Assembly: GCF_017743865.1 (NCBI RefSeq)
Contig: NZ_JAGHRJ010000004.1
Location: forward strand, 248,001 to 312,000
Direction of reading: 5' to 3'
From: Labrenzia sp. R4_2
Lineage (GTDB): Bacteria; Pseudomonadota; Alphaproteobacteria; Rhizobiales; Stappiaceae
Length of the DNA: 64,000 bases
The position numbers and the translations under genes are program-made. The notes under the pieces are model-generated. The model was not told the DNA's origin, did not search any database, and saw nothing but the letters and a program-made list of their open reading frames with translations. This document shows, in pieces, positions 1 to 9,492 of the stretch. Numbering within the stretch: the stretch's first letter is position 1; every line of letters begins with the position of its first letter.

Positions 1-2
1 CG

Positions 3-404
3 GCCCTGCCGTTCATTTTGGATGAAGTCATCGACGGGCCGAACATGCTGGTCCGCGGCCTCGCCGAAGATGCCATGGATTGCATCAACCTGAAAATCTC
101 TAAAGTGGGCGGCCTGACGAAGGCCAAGCTGATGCGGGATTTGTGTGTTGTGCACGGCATCCCGATGACCATTGAAGACACATGGGGCGGCGACATCACC
201 ACGGCTACGATCACCCATCTTGCCCGATCGACACCGGCGGAGTTCACGTTCTCCGCGACCGACTTCAACAGCTATGGCACAGTCGATATCGCTGAGGGGG
301 CACCAAAACGCGAGAACGGCCGGATGACCGCTTCAAACCGGCCGGGCCTCGGCATCACACCGATCTTCGACGCGCTTGGCGATCCTGTCGCTTCCTATTC
401 GTGA
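3..404 (+). CDS. cis-3-hydroxy-L-proline dehydratase, enolase superfamily (C-terminal part only)
   Basis: The frame is open from the window edge, so only the C-terminal third of a mandelate racemase/muconate lactonizing enzyme family protein is present. The visible part holds late barrel strands: a KISKVGG stretch followed by [15 protein letters not shown], typical of the last strands of the enolase-superfamily barrel. The TTG at 18 is an internal codon, not a start. It is followed 9 bp later by a proline racemase family gene. Known from the family: in Labrenzia aggregata an MLE-subgroup enzyme lying beside a trans-3-hydroxyproline dehydratase converts cis-3-hydroxy-L-proline to pyrroline-2-carboxylate. 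The specific substrate here is inferred from this neighbourhood; the superfamily assignment is firm. Confidence 0.75.
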   Translation, partial: ALPFILDEVIDGPNMLVRGLAEDAMDCINLKISKVGGLTKAKLMRDLCVVHGIPMTIEDTWGGDITTATITHLARSTPAEFTFSATDFNSYGTVDIAEGAPKRENGRMTASNRPGLGITPIFDALGDPVASYS

Positions 405-413
405 GGTATCCAT

Positions 414-1439
414 ATGCGCAGCTTGAAAACCGTGCACGTGATTTCCTGCCATGCCGAGGGTGAAGTCGGAGATGTGATTGTTGGCGGTGTCGCGCCACCG
501 CCCGGAGAGACCCTCTGGGATCAGCGCAGCTTCATCGCGCAGGATCAAACCCTTCGAAACTTCGTCTTGAACGAGCCGCGGGGCGGTGTCTTCCGGCATG
601 TCAATCTGCTGGTGCCCCCGAAACATCCAAAGGCGGATGCAGCTTTCATCATCATGGAGCCGGAAGACACGCCCCCCATGTCCGGCTCCAATTCGATCTG
701 CGTCTCGACGGTCCTTTTGGACAGCGGCATCATCGAAATGAAAGAGCCGGTCACCGAGCTCACTCTGGAAGCACCGGGCGGACTGGTGCGCGTGCGGGCC
801 GACTGCCGAAATGGCAAGGCTGAGCGTATCCATGTCCGGAACGTTGCCAGCTTTGCCGACAAGCTGTCCGTCCCACTGGAAGTCGAGGGACTTGGCACGT
901 TGACGGTCGATACGGCCTTTGGCGGCGACAGTTTCGTGGTTGTCGATGCTGCCGCGCTTGGTTTTGAGATCATAGAGAAAGAAGCCAAGGACATCGCAAG
1001 TCTTGGCGTTCGCATTACCAATGCAGCAAATGAACAGCTTGGGTTCAAGCACCCCGAAATGCCGGACTGGTCTCATATCTCCTTTTGCGCGTTTGCAGGA
1101 ACCCTGTCGGAAACCCCAACAGGCCTTGCGGCTCGGTCCGCAGTAGCCATACAACCGGGCAAAGTCGACCGTTCCCCAACCGGAACAGCCGTATCCGCGC
1201 GGATAGCCCTGCTCCATTCCCGCGGTCAAATGAAAGCCGGGCAGACCTTTGAAGCGACATCTATCATCGGATCGACATTCACCGGCAAAATTGGTGGAGA
1301 AACATCGGTTGGCGGAAAGCCTGCCATTCTCCCCGAGATCAGCGGCCGCGGCTGGATCACCGGGATCCACCAGCACATGCTGGACCCGGATGATCCCTGG
1401 CCCACCGGTTACCGCCTCAGCGACACCTGGGGGGCTTAA
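414..1439 (+). CDS. trans-3-hydroxy-L-proline dehydratase (proline racemase family)
   Basis: A 341-residue proline racemase superfamily protein, expected to dehydrate trans-3-hydroxy-L-proline to pyrroline-2-carboxylate in the cytosol. The two positions that are cysteine in true racemases/epimerases are Ser90 (MSGSNSIC) and Thr256 (DRSPTGTA). Loss of the second cysteine is the mark of dehydratases rather than epimerases in this family. The ATG at 414 follows a GTGAGG stretch that overlaps the stop of the preceding enolase-superfamily gene, so the two are probably co-transcribed. Naive annotation would call it proline racemase or 4-hydroxyproline epimerase; the Ser/Thr pair argues against a two-base racemization mechanism. 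Substrate assignment rests on family knowledge and context. Confidence 0.8.
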   Translation: MRSLKTVHVISCHAEGEVGDVIVGGVAPPPGETLWDQRSFIAQDQTLRNFVLNEPRGGVFRHVNLLVPPKHPKADAAFIIMEPEDTPPMSGSNSICVSTVLLDSGIIEMKEPVTELTLEAPGGLVRVRADCRNGKAERIHVRNVASFADKLSVPLEVEGLGTLTVDTAFGGDSFVVVDAAALGFEIIEKEAKDIASLGVRITNAANEQLGFKHPEMPDWSHISFCAFAGTLSETPTGLAARSAVAIQPGKVDRSPTGTAVSARIALLHSRGQMKAGQTFEATSIIGSTFTGKIGGETSVGGKPAILPEISGRGWITGIHQHMLDPDDPWPTGYRLSDTWGA

Positions 1440-1500
1440 GCGCCAGAGAAATCATGCGCGCAGAGCGGTCTTCAGATATCGTTGCGACCAAGACAGCCCT

Positions 1501-1522
1501 GGCGAACGCTAGTGAGTTCGCC
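1501..1522. terminator. Weak stem-loop between convergent genes
   Basis: GGCGAAC (1501-1507) and GTTCGCC (1516-1522) form a 7-bp stem with an 8-nt loop between the convergent hydroxyproline operon and guanine deaminase. No clear T-run follows, so termination is only possible, not shown. Confidence 0.3.
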
Positions 1523-1545
1523 GGAGCTGCTTTCTTCCTTAACAA

Positions 1546-2895
1546 TCAGGCAAGCTCCAGAACGCGTTTAAACTCGGGAATGGCCACTGGACGGCGCCCG
1601 GATTTCTGAGGTTGGCCAGCAACATAGACCTCCTCAACGGCGCGATCATCGCCGAGCATCTGCAGGATAAACAGTTCTTCAGACAGATTTGATGCACGTT
1701 CCATGCGCAGCGCCATGGCATCTGTGGCTTTGGAATTCAGCACGACCACATCGGCTTCCGTCCCCGCATCCAGGGTTCCGATCTTGTCTTCCATGCCAAG
1801 CGCCACAGCGTTGCCACGGGTCATCCAATGGAAGGCACGAAGTGGATGAAGCTTCTGGTCCTGCAGCTGCAGGATCTTGTAACCCTCGTTCAGCGTCTGC
1901 AGCATCGAATAGCTGGTCCCGGCGCCGATATCCGTTGCAATGGCACTGATGATCCCGTTCTTCCGCATCCGTTCTTCATCGAACAATCCGCTGCCAAGGA
2001 AGAGATTTGAGGTCGGACAGAACACCGGGCGGGATGCGGTTTCCGCCATCACGGCAACCTCGCGCTGCTCCAGATGGATCGAGTGACCGAGCAACATCTT
2101 GTCGCTTAACAGACCATATCTCTGATAGACATCGAGATAGTCCCGCGCCTCCGGATAAAGCTCCAGTGTGTAGGCAATCTCGTTTTTATTCTCAGACAGA
2201 TGCGTCTGCACGAAACAATCCGGATGTTTATGCACCAAGGCCCGCGTCATGTCCATTTGCTCCGGCGTGGATGTGATCGCAAACCGGGGCGTAATCGCAT
2301 AGCTCGCCCGTCCCTTGTTGTGCCATTTGGCGATCAGCTCCTTGGTGTCATCATACCCGCTTTGCGGTGTGTCACGCAGCCCGTCAGGTGCGTTCCGGTC
2401 CATCAGCACCTTACCGCCAATGACACGCATATTGCGCTGTTCGGCCTCTTCGAAATAGGCGTCCGCAGAGCCCTTGTGAACGGAGCAATAGGCAACGGCA
2501 GTGGTCGTTCCGTGGTTCGTAAGCAGATCGAAAAACCGGCAGGCCATGGCCGCTGCGTGGTCATCATCGGAAAATCGCGTCTCTTCCGGGAATGTGTATG
2601 TGTTCAGCCAGTCGAGCAGCTGTGCGCCCCAAGATGCGATTACCTGAACCTGCGGGAAATGGATATGGGTGTCGATGAACCCGGCCATCAGCAGATGCGG
2701 GCGATGGTCGACGATCTCCGCCCCAGTGGCATCGCCGATCAGATCGCTGAAATCGCCTCTCGCACAGATCATTCCGTTTTCAATCAGCAATGCGCCGTCT
2801 TCGATGTAATCGTAGGCGGACGTGTCTTCGGCTCCGAAAGGCTCCGCATTAAATGTCAAAAGGCGTCCCCGGAGCATCAGGCGATCAGATTGCAT
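1546..2895 (-). CDS. guaD: Guanine deaminase
   Basis: A 449-residue amidohydrolase that hydrolyses guanine to xanthine plus ammonia. The metal-binding DTHIHFPQ (residues about 75-82) is the guanine deaminase version of the HxH motif; QTHLSENKNE, LGHSIHL and ATDIGAGTS supply the later barrel ligands and catalytic residues. The length fits the family. The ATG at 2895 is chosen; a GTG two codons upstream (2901) is an equally open alternative. It is the last gene of a leftward set with an NCS2 permease and xdhABC, so its xanthine product would feed directly into xanthine dehydrogenase. A strong stem-loop separates it from the permease gene. Confidence 0.93.
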   Translation of the reverse strand: MQSDRLMLRGRLLTFNAEPFGAEDTSAYDYIEDGALLIENGMICARGDFSDLIGDATGAEIVDHRPHLLMAGFIDTHIHFPQVQVIASWGAQLLDWLNTYTFPEETRFSDDDHAAAMACRFFDLLTNHGTTTAVAYCSVHKGSADAYFEEAEQRNMRVIGGKVLMDRNAPDGLRDTPQSGYDDTKELIAKWHNKGRASYAITPRFAITSTPEQMDMTRALVHKHPDCFVQTHLSENKNEIAYTLELYPEARDYLDVYQRYGLLSDKMLLGHSIHLEQREVAVMAETASRPVFCPTSNLFLGSGLFDEERMRKNGIISAIATDIGAGTSYSMLQTLNEGYKILQLQDQKLHPLRAFHWMTRGNAVALGMEDKIGTLDAGTEADVVVLNSKATDAMALRMERASNLSEELFILQMLGDDRAVEEVYVAGQPQKSGRRPVAIPEFKRVLELA

Positions 2896-2921
2896 GGTCA
2901 CATCTTTCTGAAGGTTTGGAT

Positions 2922-2946
2922 GCCGGGGCAGAGTGCCTGCCCCGGC
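2922..2946 (-). other. Intercistronic stem-loop between permease and guaD
   Basis: GCCGGGGCAG (2922-2931) and CTGCCCCGGC (2937-2946) form a perfect 10-bp GC-rich stem with a 5-nt loop, about 17 nt after the permease stop. No T-run follows on the minus strand, so it more likely protects the upstream message or attenuates guaD than terminates fully. Confidence 0.6.
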
Positions 2947-2963
2947 GTTTATTTCAGTTTGGA

Positions 2964-4547
2964 TTACTCGCCCGGTGCGGCTTGCGGGCGGGGCAGTCCT
3001 TCTGCTTCCGGCACAATCGCTTCTTCCTTGTGGAAGATCGGATAGATGACCAGGAAGGCAGCGGCGATCAGATAACCGAGGCTGACGGCGCCAAACTCGG
3101 GCAGGTGCAAGGTTGCCGAATGGATCACACCCAGCGACGCCATAACAAAGGCGGCAAAGGCAAAACCAGCAGCGATCCGGAACTTGCCATCAATGACGCT
3201 TGCAACGATCGCGCCCCAGATCAGTCCGGTCAGGATCGCGCCCTGGCTCAGGGCCAAATGCCCAGCGTAATGCGCGCCTTGTTGCATCAGTGCAGCCGTC
3301 AGCTCAGGCGAGCCGAGCGGCAGAATATCCTGAGCTCCCGTCGCATTGAGCGCACCCATCAAGGAACCCCATTTCACCACCAGAAACGCGGAGACATGCG
3401 GCATCATCGCGATTGTGACGGCAGCCATATGCTCAACCTTCACGGCATGCGCGGTGTTGGTGATGAGGCTGAGGGCAACAAACACCAAGACCGGAGCGGC
3501 TGCCGCAACCGGGATCAGATTGCTCAAGAAAGCCAGGAACCCGAACATCGCGGCCAGCGGAATGACAATGCCGACACCGATGATGTAACCGGAATGGGCC
3601 CCCATCCGCTTGTAGGCCGGGTGTCCGATATAGGCAGTGGTCGGGAACGGCGAACCGAACAGCGCACCCACCATGGTGCCAGCGCCGTCGGTGATCTGAC
3701 AGGCTGCGACTGGATAATGGTCCCCAGCCGCTTCCGCGCTTTCCACGTTGTTCATCGTTTCGATGAAATTGTAGATCTGCACCGGCACCAGAACCAGGAA
3801 CAACTCCGGGTTGGCAAACAGATGCTGGATACCTGCAATCAGGTCGCCGAAGTATGGCAGCGGCGGATAGAAGCCGACACCTTCAAAGCTGATCGAAGAC
3901 TGACCGATCAAGAGGGCAACGACCGTCCCGATGATCAGAGCCAACAACCCTGCCGGGATGTTGAAAGGCAGACGAAAACGGCCGACCAGGCCCCAGAGGA
4001 TGATGATCATCGACGCGAAGCCAATGAACGGGTTTTCAAAGATGGTCGCAAGGGGGACCGAACCAATGAACACCAGGGCAATGCCGCACAATGTACCGAG
4101 CATGCCTGCGCGCGGAGTCACCTTTTTAAGCCACGGACCAATGATGGCGCCCAGCGCTGCCACGATGCCGCCAAGGAAGCCGGCGCCGATACCGACCTGC
4201 CACGCCAGAACCGGATCGTTCGTCGACCAGTAGATCGGACCAATCACACCGAACAGATAGACGAACATCACCGGAGTGGAGATGCCATACGGAAGTGCCG
4301 TCACATCCCGTCCGTGTTCCGCAGCAGCACGCCGTGCAAGCAAGACATAGACCGCAACCCCAGCAAGGATTGCCACAGCGGCGCCTGGAATGATCCGGCC
4401 ATAGACAATCTCCGCTGGCATTTGCAAGACGAACTGACAGATGCCTGCAAGCACCATCAGATTGACAAGGTTGTCGGTGAAAAGTGCCCAAAAGGCGCTG
4501 AAATCGCCCCTTGAGAACAGTTTGTAATCGTAACTCCCAACCCGCAT
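2964..4547 (-). CDS. NCS2/AzgA-like purine permease
   Basis: A 527-residue, very hydrophobic protein with about a dozen predicted membrane spans, of the xanthine/uracil permease (NCS2, AzgA-like) type. The segment ETMNNVESAEAAGD lies where AzgA-type transporters carry their conserved acidic substrate-site helix, and TALPYGIST is the family's early loop. The ATG at 4547 is preferred because AGGAGA sits 6 nt upstream; an in-frame ATG at 4568 lacks this. It lies between xdhC and guaD on the same strand, so a purine base (guanine, hypoxanthine or xanthine) is the likely substrate. No C-terminal cytochrome c domain is present, which excludes the PuuD-type urate oxidase sometimes found in this place in alphaproteobacteria. 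Confidence 0.85.
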   Translation of the reverse strand: MRVGSYDYKLFSRGDFSAFWALFTDNLVNLMVLAGICQFVLQMPAEIVYGRIIPGAAVAILAGVAVYVLLARRAAAEHGRDVTALPYGISTPVMFVYLFGVIGPIYWSTNDPVLAWQVGIGAGFLGGIVAALGAIIGPWLKKVTPRAGMLGTLCGIALVFIGSVPLATIFENPFIGFASMIIILWGLVGRFRLPFNIPAGLLALIIGTVVALLIGQSSISFEGVGFYPPLPYFGDLIAGIQHLFANPELFLVLVPVQIYNFIETMNNVESAEAAGDHYPVAACQITDGAGTMVGALFGSPFPTTAYIGHPAYKRMGAHSGYIIGVGIVIPLAAMFGFLAFLSNLIPVAAAAPVLVFVALSLITNTAHAVKVEHMAAVTIAMMPHVSAFLVVKWGSLMGALNATGAQDILPLGSPELTAALMQQGAHYAGHLALSQGAILTGLIWGAIVASVIDGKFRIAAGFAFAAFVMASLGVIHSATLHLPEFGAVSLGYLIAAAFLVIYPIFHKEEAIVPEAEGLPRPQAAPGE

Positions 4548-4612
4548 ACCGGGTCTCCTTTCAGTCAAAAAGGCAGACCTCGCCTCTCCTCAGGCGCGGC
4601 AAGCCCATTGGT

Positions 4613-5467
4613 TCACTGCGCAGCTTCGAGCAGCGCAGCCTCCTCCCCGCTGTCCGAGACATGCTGAACCGCCGTTAAAGCGGTCAGTACTTCGGCAGCT
4701 ACAAATGCAGCGATAATTTCCGGCCGTTTATCGCGGCTGGCCGTTGCCCCAATCGGGCAGGTCAGCTGGTCGATCGTCAGGCCGTCGCAATGGGTCCGGC
4801 ACCAGGAGCGCAGTTTCGCGCGTTTGGTGGCCGACCCGATCATTCCAACGTATGCGGCGTGCCCCAATTCCAGAGCCGCAGATGTCAAAAGAAAGTCGAG
4901 GCCATGGTCGTGGGTGAGCACGATGAAGGCGCTTTTGGGCGGCGCGTTGAACACATCCACCTCAGGCAGTGCGCGCAATCGCTTGTCGACCGTGGCCTCA
5001 CACTTCTGCAGCTCCTCCTGGCGCATGTCGACCAGAATGCATGTCACGGGAGCATGCTGAAGAAGATCAGCGATCGCGCGTCCAACATGCCCCGCCCCCA
5101 TGATGTAAACGTGCGGCTGCCCGGACTTCTCCTTGCGGATCCGGTAGAGCGCTTCCTGGCGATCCGCACGGCTCATCCAGCTCAAGCGGAGGCGAACATG
5201 CCCGCCGCAGCATTGGCCGATTTCCGGCCCTAGCGGCACATCCAACATGTCGCAGAGCTGCCGGGTCTCCAACATCTCTCTGCCACGGTCTATTGCAATC
5301 TGCTCTAGCCGCCCGCCGCCAATGGTTCCCTGGAACAACTTTGCCCCGACGAACATCTCCGTTCCCGCCTCTCTTGGAGACGATCCACGGACTTCAGTCA
5401 CCTCGACGCGAATGATCGCGCTTTCTGCACCAAAAAACGCGGCCGCATTGGCAGAAAGCGCGGTCAT
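4613..5467 (-). CDS. xdhC: Xanthine dehydrogenase accessory protein XdhC
   Basis: A 284-residue XdhC/CoxI family protein. It binds molybdenum cofactor and helps sulfurate and insert it into the XdhB subunit; it is not part of the mature enzyme. Visible marks are VRGSSPREAGTEM near the N-terminus, IGQCCGGHVRL (about 84-93) with the family cysteine, and a Rossmann-type stretch YIMGAGHVGRAIADLL from about 121. It starts 4 bp after the xdhB stop, so it is co-translated with xdhAB. The order xdhA-xdhB-xdhC is the usual bacterial one. Confidence 0.93.
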   Translation of the reverse strand: MTALSANAAAFFGAESAIIRVEVTEVRGSSPREAGTEMFVGAKLFQGTIGGGRLEQIAIDRGREMLETRQLCDMLDVPLGPEIGQCCGGHVRLRLSWMSRADRQEALYRIRKEKSGQPHVYIMGAGHVGRAIADLLQHAPVTCILVDMRQEELQKCEATVDKRLRALPEVDVFNAPPKSAFIVLTHDHGLDFLLTSAALELGHAAYVGMIGSATKRAKLRSWCRTHCDGLTIDQLTCPIGATASRDKRPEIIAAFVAAEVLTALTAVQHVSDSGEEAALLEAAQ

Positions 5468-5471
5468 AACA

Positions 5472-7814
5472 TTAACCCCCTGCTTTCAGCCGTTCGACGG
5501 CCAGCAGAACCCGTTCAGGGGTGGCGGGCGCATCGAGACGCGGACATTCCCGGTAATCGGCAACGCTGGCCACAGCCATCGACAGGGCCTCAAACACGGA
5601 CACGCCGAGCATGAACGGCGGCTCGCCAACGGCCTTGGACCGTTTGATGGTCAGTTCCCGATTCTCGGACCAGTCGGCCAGATTGACGTTGAAAACACGT
5701 GGCCGGTCGGAAGCCAGCGGGATCTTGTAGGTGGACGGCGCATGGGTGCGTAGGCGCCCGGCTTTATCCCACCACAGCTCCTCGGTCGTCAGCCAGCCCA
5801 TTCCTTGAATAAACGCACCTTCTACCTGCCCCTTGTCGAGGACAGGGTTCAGCGACCGGCCGACATCATGTAGGATGTCGGTCCGCTCCACCCGGTATTC
5901 CCCGGTCAGCGTGTCGACGGAGACTTCCGAGCACGAGGCGCCATAGGCGTAGTAATAGAACGGGCGCCCCTTGCCGGCGGCACGGTCCCAATGGATCTTC
6001 GGCGTCTTGTAGAACCCGGCAGCCGATAAATGCACACGGGCCACATAGGCTTTGCGCACCAAGTCGCTGAAGGATACGACATCCTGACCAACCTGCACCA
6101 TGTTGTTGCGGAAGATGACCGCCTCTGGCTCGACGGACCAATGTTCAGCGGAAAAAGCCGTCAACCGCGCTTTGAGCTGCTCAGCCGCATCGAGGGCTGC
6201 CATTCCGTTGAGATCGGTTCCCGAAGACGCAGCCGTTGCCGAAGTATTGGGAACTTTTTCAGTAGTGGTCTTTGTAATTTTGATGCGTTCAAAGTCGACT
6301 TGCAGGGCATCGGCCACCACCTGTGCGACCTTGGTGTTGAGCCCTTGGCCCATTTCCGTTCCACCGTGGTTCAGGTGGATGGAGCCGTCATTGTAGATGT
6401 GGATCAATGCGCCGGCCTGATTGTACCAGGTGGCCGTGAAGGAGATGCCGAACTTCACCGGCGTGAGGGCGATCCCCTTCTTGATGATTTTTGATGTCTT
6501 GTTGAAGGCGAGGGTCGCGCTCCGGCGCGCCTGATACTCAGACGTTTCCTCAAGCTCGGAAATCAGCCGCGGCAGAATGTTGTCCTCGACCTCCTGATGA
6601 TACGGTGTGAGCGTGCGCCCGTCGCCGGCCTCGCCGTAGAAGTTCGCTTTGCGGACCTCCAGAGGATCCTTGCCAAGCGCGTAGGCGATTTCCTCGATCA
6701 TCCGTTCTGCTGCGACAACGCCTTGCGGCCCTCCAAAGCCGCGAAACGCCGTGTTCGAAACCGTGTTGGTTTTCATCGGCCGGCTGCGCAAGCGGACGTT
6801 CGGATAAAAATAGGCGTTATCAGCGTGAAACAGCGCGCGGTCGGTGACCGGGCCTGAGAGGTCCGCCGAGTAGCCGCAGCGTGCGGCAAAAACACCATCG
6901 ACTGCCTGGATACGGCCGGTCTCATCGAACGCGACATCGTAATCGACCACGAAGTCGTGGCGCTTGCCGGTCGCCGTCATGTCCTGATCCCGGTCGGGCC
7001 GGATCTTGACCGGGCAATTCCATTTCTTTGCCGCAACCGCGGCAACAGCGGCAAAGAGGTTCATTTGGCTTTCTTTGCCACCGAACCCGCCGCCCATGCG
7101 CCGGACGTTCACGGTTACCGCATTGGAGGGCACGCCAAGAACATGCGCGACCATGTGCTGGGCCTCGCTCGGGTGCTGGGTCGAGCAATGCACGACAACA
7201 TCGTCATCTTCTCCCGGAATGGCGAAGGCGATCTGCCCCTCCAGATACATGTGATCCTGGCCGCCGATCTTGATCTGACCCTTGATCCGATGGTCTGCGT
7301 CAGAAAACCCTTGTTCGATCTCACCGCGCTCGAGCTTAAGCGGCGCCGTTACAAACGGATGGCCTGCTTCCTGCGCTTCCAACGGATCAAGCGTATGCGG
7401 CAAGATTTCGTATTCGATCTTGGCCAACTCTGCTGCCCGGCGCGCTGCGTTCCGGCTTTCGGCGACCACGGCAAACAGCGGCTGGCCGTGGAATTCGGTT
7501 TTTTCCGTCGGGAAAACCGGCTCGTCCTTCAGACCTGTCGGACTGATGTCATTGACACCTGGAATGTCTTCGGCTGTTAGAACACCGACCACTCCGGGAG
7601 CCGCAAACACAGCCGAAAAGTCCATGGATTTGATCAAGCCATGCGCAACCGAAGAGACACCCAAATAGGCGTGCAGTGTGCCCTGCGGCTCGCCGATGTC
7701 ATCACAGTATTCGGCGCGGCCCCTGACATGCTTTTCCGCGCTGTCATGGTGCCGGTTGGTGTGAACAGTGCCGCTGACGGCTTCGATCGCTTTGGTGATT
7801 TTGTCGTGTTTCAT
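5472..7814 (-). CDS. xdhB: Xanthine dehydrogenase, molybdopterin-binding subunit
   Basis: A 780-residue large subunit of xanthine dehydrogenase, which oxidizes hypoxanthine and xanthine to urate. Motifs in order: GGGFGGKESQ and FRGFGGPQG (molybdopterin binding), EMGQGLNTK, and AVGEPPFMLG near the C-terminus with the catalytic glutamate at about residue 731. The open frame extends 51 codons upstream into xdhA, but the start at 7814 (MKHDKITKA) is chosen because it lies 13 nt after the xdhA stop, behind a GAGAG stretch, and gives the usual length. It pairs with XdhA to form the heterodimer. Confidence 0.95.
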   Translation of the reverse strand: MKHDKITKAIEAVSGTVHTNRHHDSAEKHVRGRAEYCDDIGEPQGTLHAYLGVSSVAHGLIKSMDFSAVFAAPGVVGVLTAEDIPGVNDISPTGLKDEPVFPTEKTEFHGQPLFAVVAESRNAARRAAELAKIEYEILPHTLDPLEAQEAGHPFVTAPLKLERGEIEQGFSDADHRIKGQIKIGGQDHMYLEGQIAFAIPGEDDDVVVHCSTQHPSEAQHMVAHVLGVPSNAVTVNVRRMGGGFGGKESQMNLFAAVAAVAAKKWNCPVKIRPDRDQDMTATGKRHDFVVDYDVAFDETGRIQAVDGVFAARCGYSADLSGPVTDRALFHADNAYFYPNVRLRSRPMKTNTVSNTAFRGFGGPQGVVAAERMIEEIAYALGKDPLEVRKANFYGEAGDGRTLTPYHQEVEDNILPRLISELEETSEYQARRSATLAFNKTSKIIKKGIALTPVKFGISFTATWYNQAGALIHIYNDGSIHLNHGGTEMGQGLNTKVAQVVADALQVDFERIKITKTTTEKVPNTSATAASSGTDLNGMAALDAAEQLKARLTAFSAEHWSVEPEAVIFRNNMVQVGQDVVSFSDLVRKAYVARVHLSAAGFYKTPKIHWDRAAGKGRPFYYYAYGASCSEVSVDTLTGEYRVERTDILHDVGRSLNPVLDKGQVEGAFIQGMGWLTTEELWWDKAGRLRTHAPSTYKIPLASDRPRVFNVNLADWSENRELTIKRSKAVGEPPFMLGVSVFEALSMAVASVADYRECPRLDAPATPERVLLAVERLKAGG

Positions 7815-7827
7815 GGAACTCTCGTCA

Positions 7828-9291
7828 TCAAGCGGACAGAAGATCGGCTGCTTCTGCGGACTGATCGTCATGGGCGAGGAAAAAGCGTTGCAGCAGGTTG
7901 CGCGCGACGGTGATCCGGTACTCGGCGGACGCCCGCCAATCGGACAGCGGTTGGAAATCGGCTTCAAGCGCCTTGCCTGCGGCTGTGAAAGCGGCTCGTC
8001 CCCAGGGCTGACCGGTCAGCGCGGTTTCCGCCGCAGCTGCGCGTTTCGGAGTACCGGCCATGCCGCCGAACGCCAACCGGCATTCGGTAATCACACCGTT
8101 TTCCACCGTCACACTGATCCCGGCCGCGACAGAGGAGATATCCTCGTCGCGTCGCTTGGAGATCTTGTAGGCGCCGTGACGCTGAAGTTCAGATGCACGC
8201 GGGATCGAGATACTTTCGACAAACTCACCTGGTGCACGATCCTGCTTGCCGTATTCGATGAAGAAGTCTTCCAGCGGCAACCAGCGTGTAACGCTACCTT
8301 TGCGCAGCTTAACCTCAGCCCCAAGTGCAATCAGGACTGGCGGCATATCCCCGATCGGTGACCCATTGGCAATGTTGCCGCCAATCGTTCCCATATTTCG
8401 GACCTGCTGACCGGCAATCCGGTCCCAGTAGGCTTCAAGATGCGGGAATTCCTTACAGAAGCTCTCCTGCGCTTCGGTGTATGTCACACCTGCCCCGATC
8501 TGCAGAGCACCCTTAGTCAGTGCAATGGACTTGAGCTCTACAAGGTGTGCGATGAAAACGGCGGGGCCAATCGGACGCATGAACTTTGTGACCCAGAGCC
8601 CGACATCGGTTGATCCAGCCACAATGGTCGCTTGCGGAAATTCGGCCAGAACGTCAGCGAAATCGTCAAGGCTAGAAGGAACAATCGCTTGGTTGTCCTT
8701 TGGACCGCAAACGACCCTGCGGCCATCCCGCAAGGCTATGAGCCGGTCCGTAATTGCCTCGCGTTCTTTGATCAGAAAATCATTCGCCGGAGTGCCATAC
8801 CGATTGGCAGCCATCGCGGCGGCGATGATCGGCTGATAACCGGTACAGCGGCAGAGGTTCCCCTGGATCGCCGTTTCAACTTCCGTTTCAGTCGGCTCCG
8901 GGGTTGCCATCCACAACGCATAAAGGGACATTATGAACCCTGGGGTGCAGAAGCCGCACTGGCTGCCGTGATAGTCGACCATGGCCTGCTGGATTGGATG
9001 CAATTGGCCGTTTTCGCCGCGCAGATGCTCGATGGTCACCACATGACTGCCATCAAGCGACGCCATGAACCGAATGCAGGCATTGACGGTCTCGTAGATC
9101 AACTGCCCATCTTGCAGCCTGCCGACCAGAACCGTGCAGGCGCCGCAATCGCCTTCCGCGCAACCTTCCTTGGTTCCCGTCAGCCGGCGATCCAGCCGCA
9201 GAAAATCGAGTAGGGTCGCGTCGGCTTCGACATCTTTGACAGCGACGTCACGGCCGTTCAGAAGAAACCGGATTTCAGTGCGGTGGTTCAT
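7828..9291 (-). CDS. xdhA: Xanthine dehydrogenase, FAD/iron-sulfur subunit
   Basis: A 487-residue small subunit. The N-terminal ferredoxin domain has Cys44, Cys49 and Cys52 (CAEGDCGAC) with Cys72; the helical domain has QCGFC (112-115) and CRC (147-149) for the second 2Fe-2S cluster. The FAD domain follows with IVAGSTDVGL and MGTIGGNIANG. It passes electrons from the molybdenum site in XdhB to NAD. First gene of the leftward xdhABC-permease-guaD set and divergent from a LysR gene, with a LysR-type dyad in the 201-bp gap. Confidence 0.95.
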   Translation of the reverse strand: MNHRTEIRFLLNGRDVAVKDVEADATLLDFLRLDRRLTGTKEGCAEGDCGACTVLVGRLQDGQLIYETVNACIRFMASLDGSHVVTIEHLRGENGQLHPIQQAMVDYHGSQCGFCTPGFIMSLYALWMATPEPTETEVETAIQGNLCRCTGYQPIIAAAMAANRYGTPANDFLIKEREAITDRLIALRDGRRVVCGPKDNQAIVPSSLDDFADVLAEFPQATIVAGSTDVGLWVTKFMRPIGPAVFIAHLVELKSIALTKGALQIGAGVTYTEAQESFCKEFPHLEAYWDRIAGQQVRNMGTIGGNIANGSPIGDMPPVLIALGAEVKLRKGSVTRWLPLEDFFIEYGKQDRAPGEFVESISIPRASELQRHGAYKISKRRDEDISSVAAGISVTVENGVITECRLAFGGMAGTPKRAAAAETALTGQPWGRAAFTAAGKALEADFQPLSDWRASAEYRITVARNLLQRFFLAHDDQSAEAADLLSA

Positions 9292-9421
9292 TGCGTCCTC
9301 GGCAAGCTCTCATCTCGCCATGGACCGTACGGCCGCGTTCGCCTCTAAAAAATCTGGCTAAACCGGAAATTCTTTCAACAATCCATTGAAAATGCCTGTG
9401 CGATAATCGGTCTAGAACCAC

Positions 9422-9438
9422 ACCATTGGATCAATGGT
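9422..9438. promoter_or_regulatory. Candidate LysR operator between xdhA and lysR
   Basis: ACCATTG (9422-9428) and CAATGGT (9432-9438) are perfect inverted arms around a 3-bp centre, 55 bp before the LysR start and 131 bp before xdhA. It contains the ATTG-N3-CAAT form common among LysR sites. Binding is inferred from position. Confidence 0.5.
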
Positions 9439-9492
9439 ACGGCTCGGAAGAACGATCGCGACCGGACACAGCTGAACGAGGGAGGACTGCTG

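Noticed and set aside
2853..4514. A 553-codon open frame on + opposite the NCS2 permease
   Set aside because: It is antisense to a well-recognised membrane protein, has a charged, repetitive low-information translation and no ribosome-binding site. It is an artefact of codon bias in the real gene.
2964..4547. PuuD-type membrane urate oxidase
   Set aside because: Considered because such a gene often lies between xdh and guaD in alphaproteobacteria. The protein has NCS2 motifs and no C-terminal cytochrome c CxxCH.
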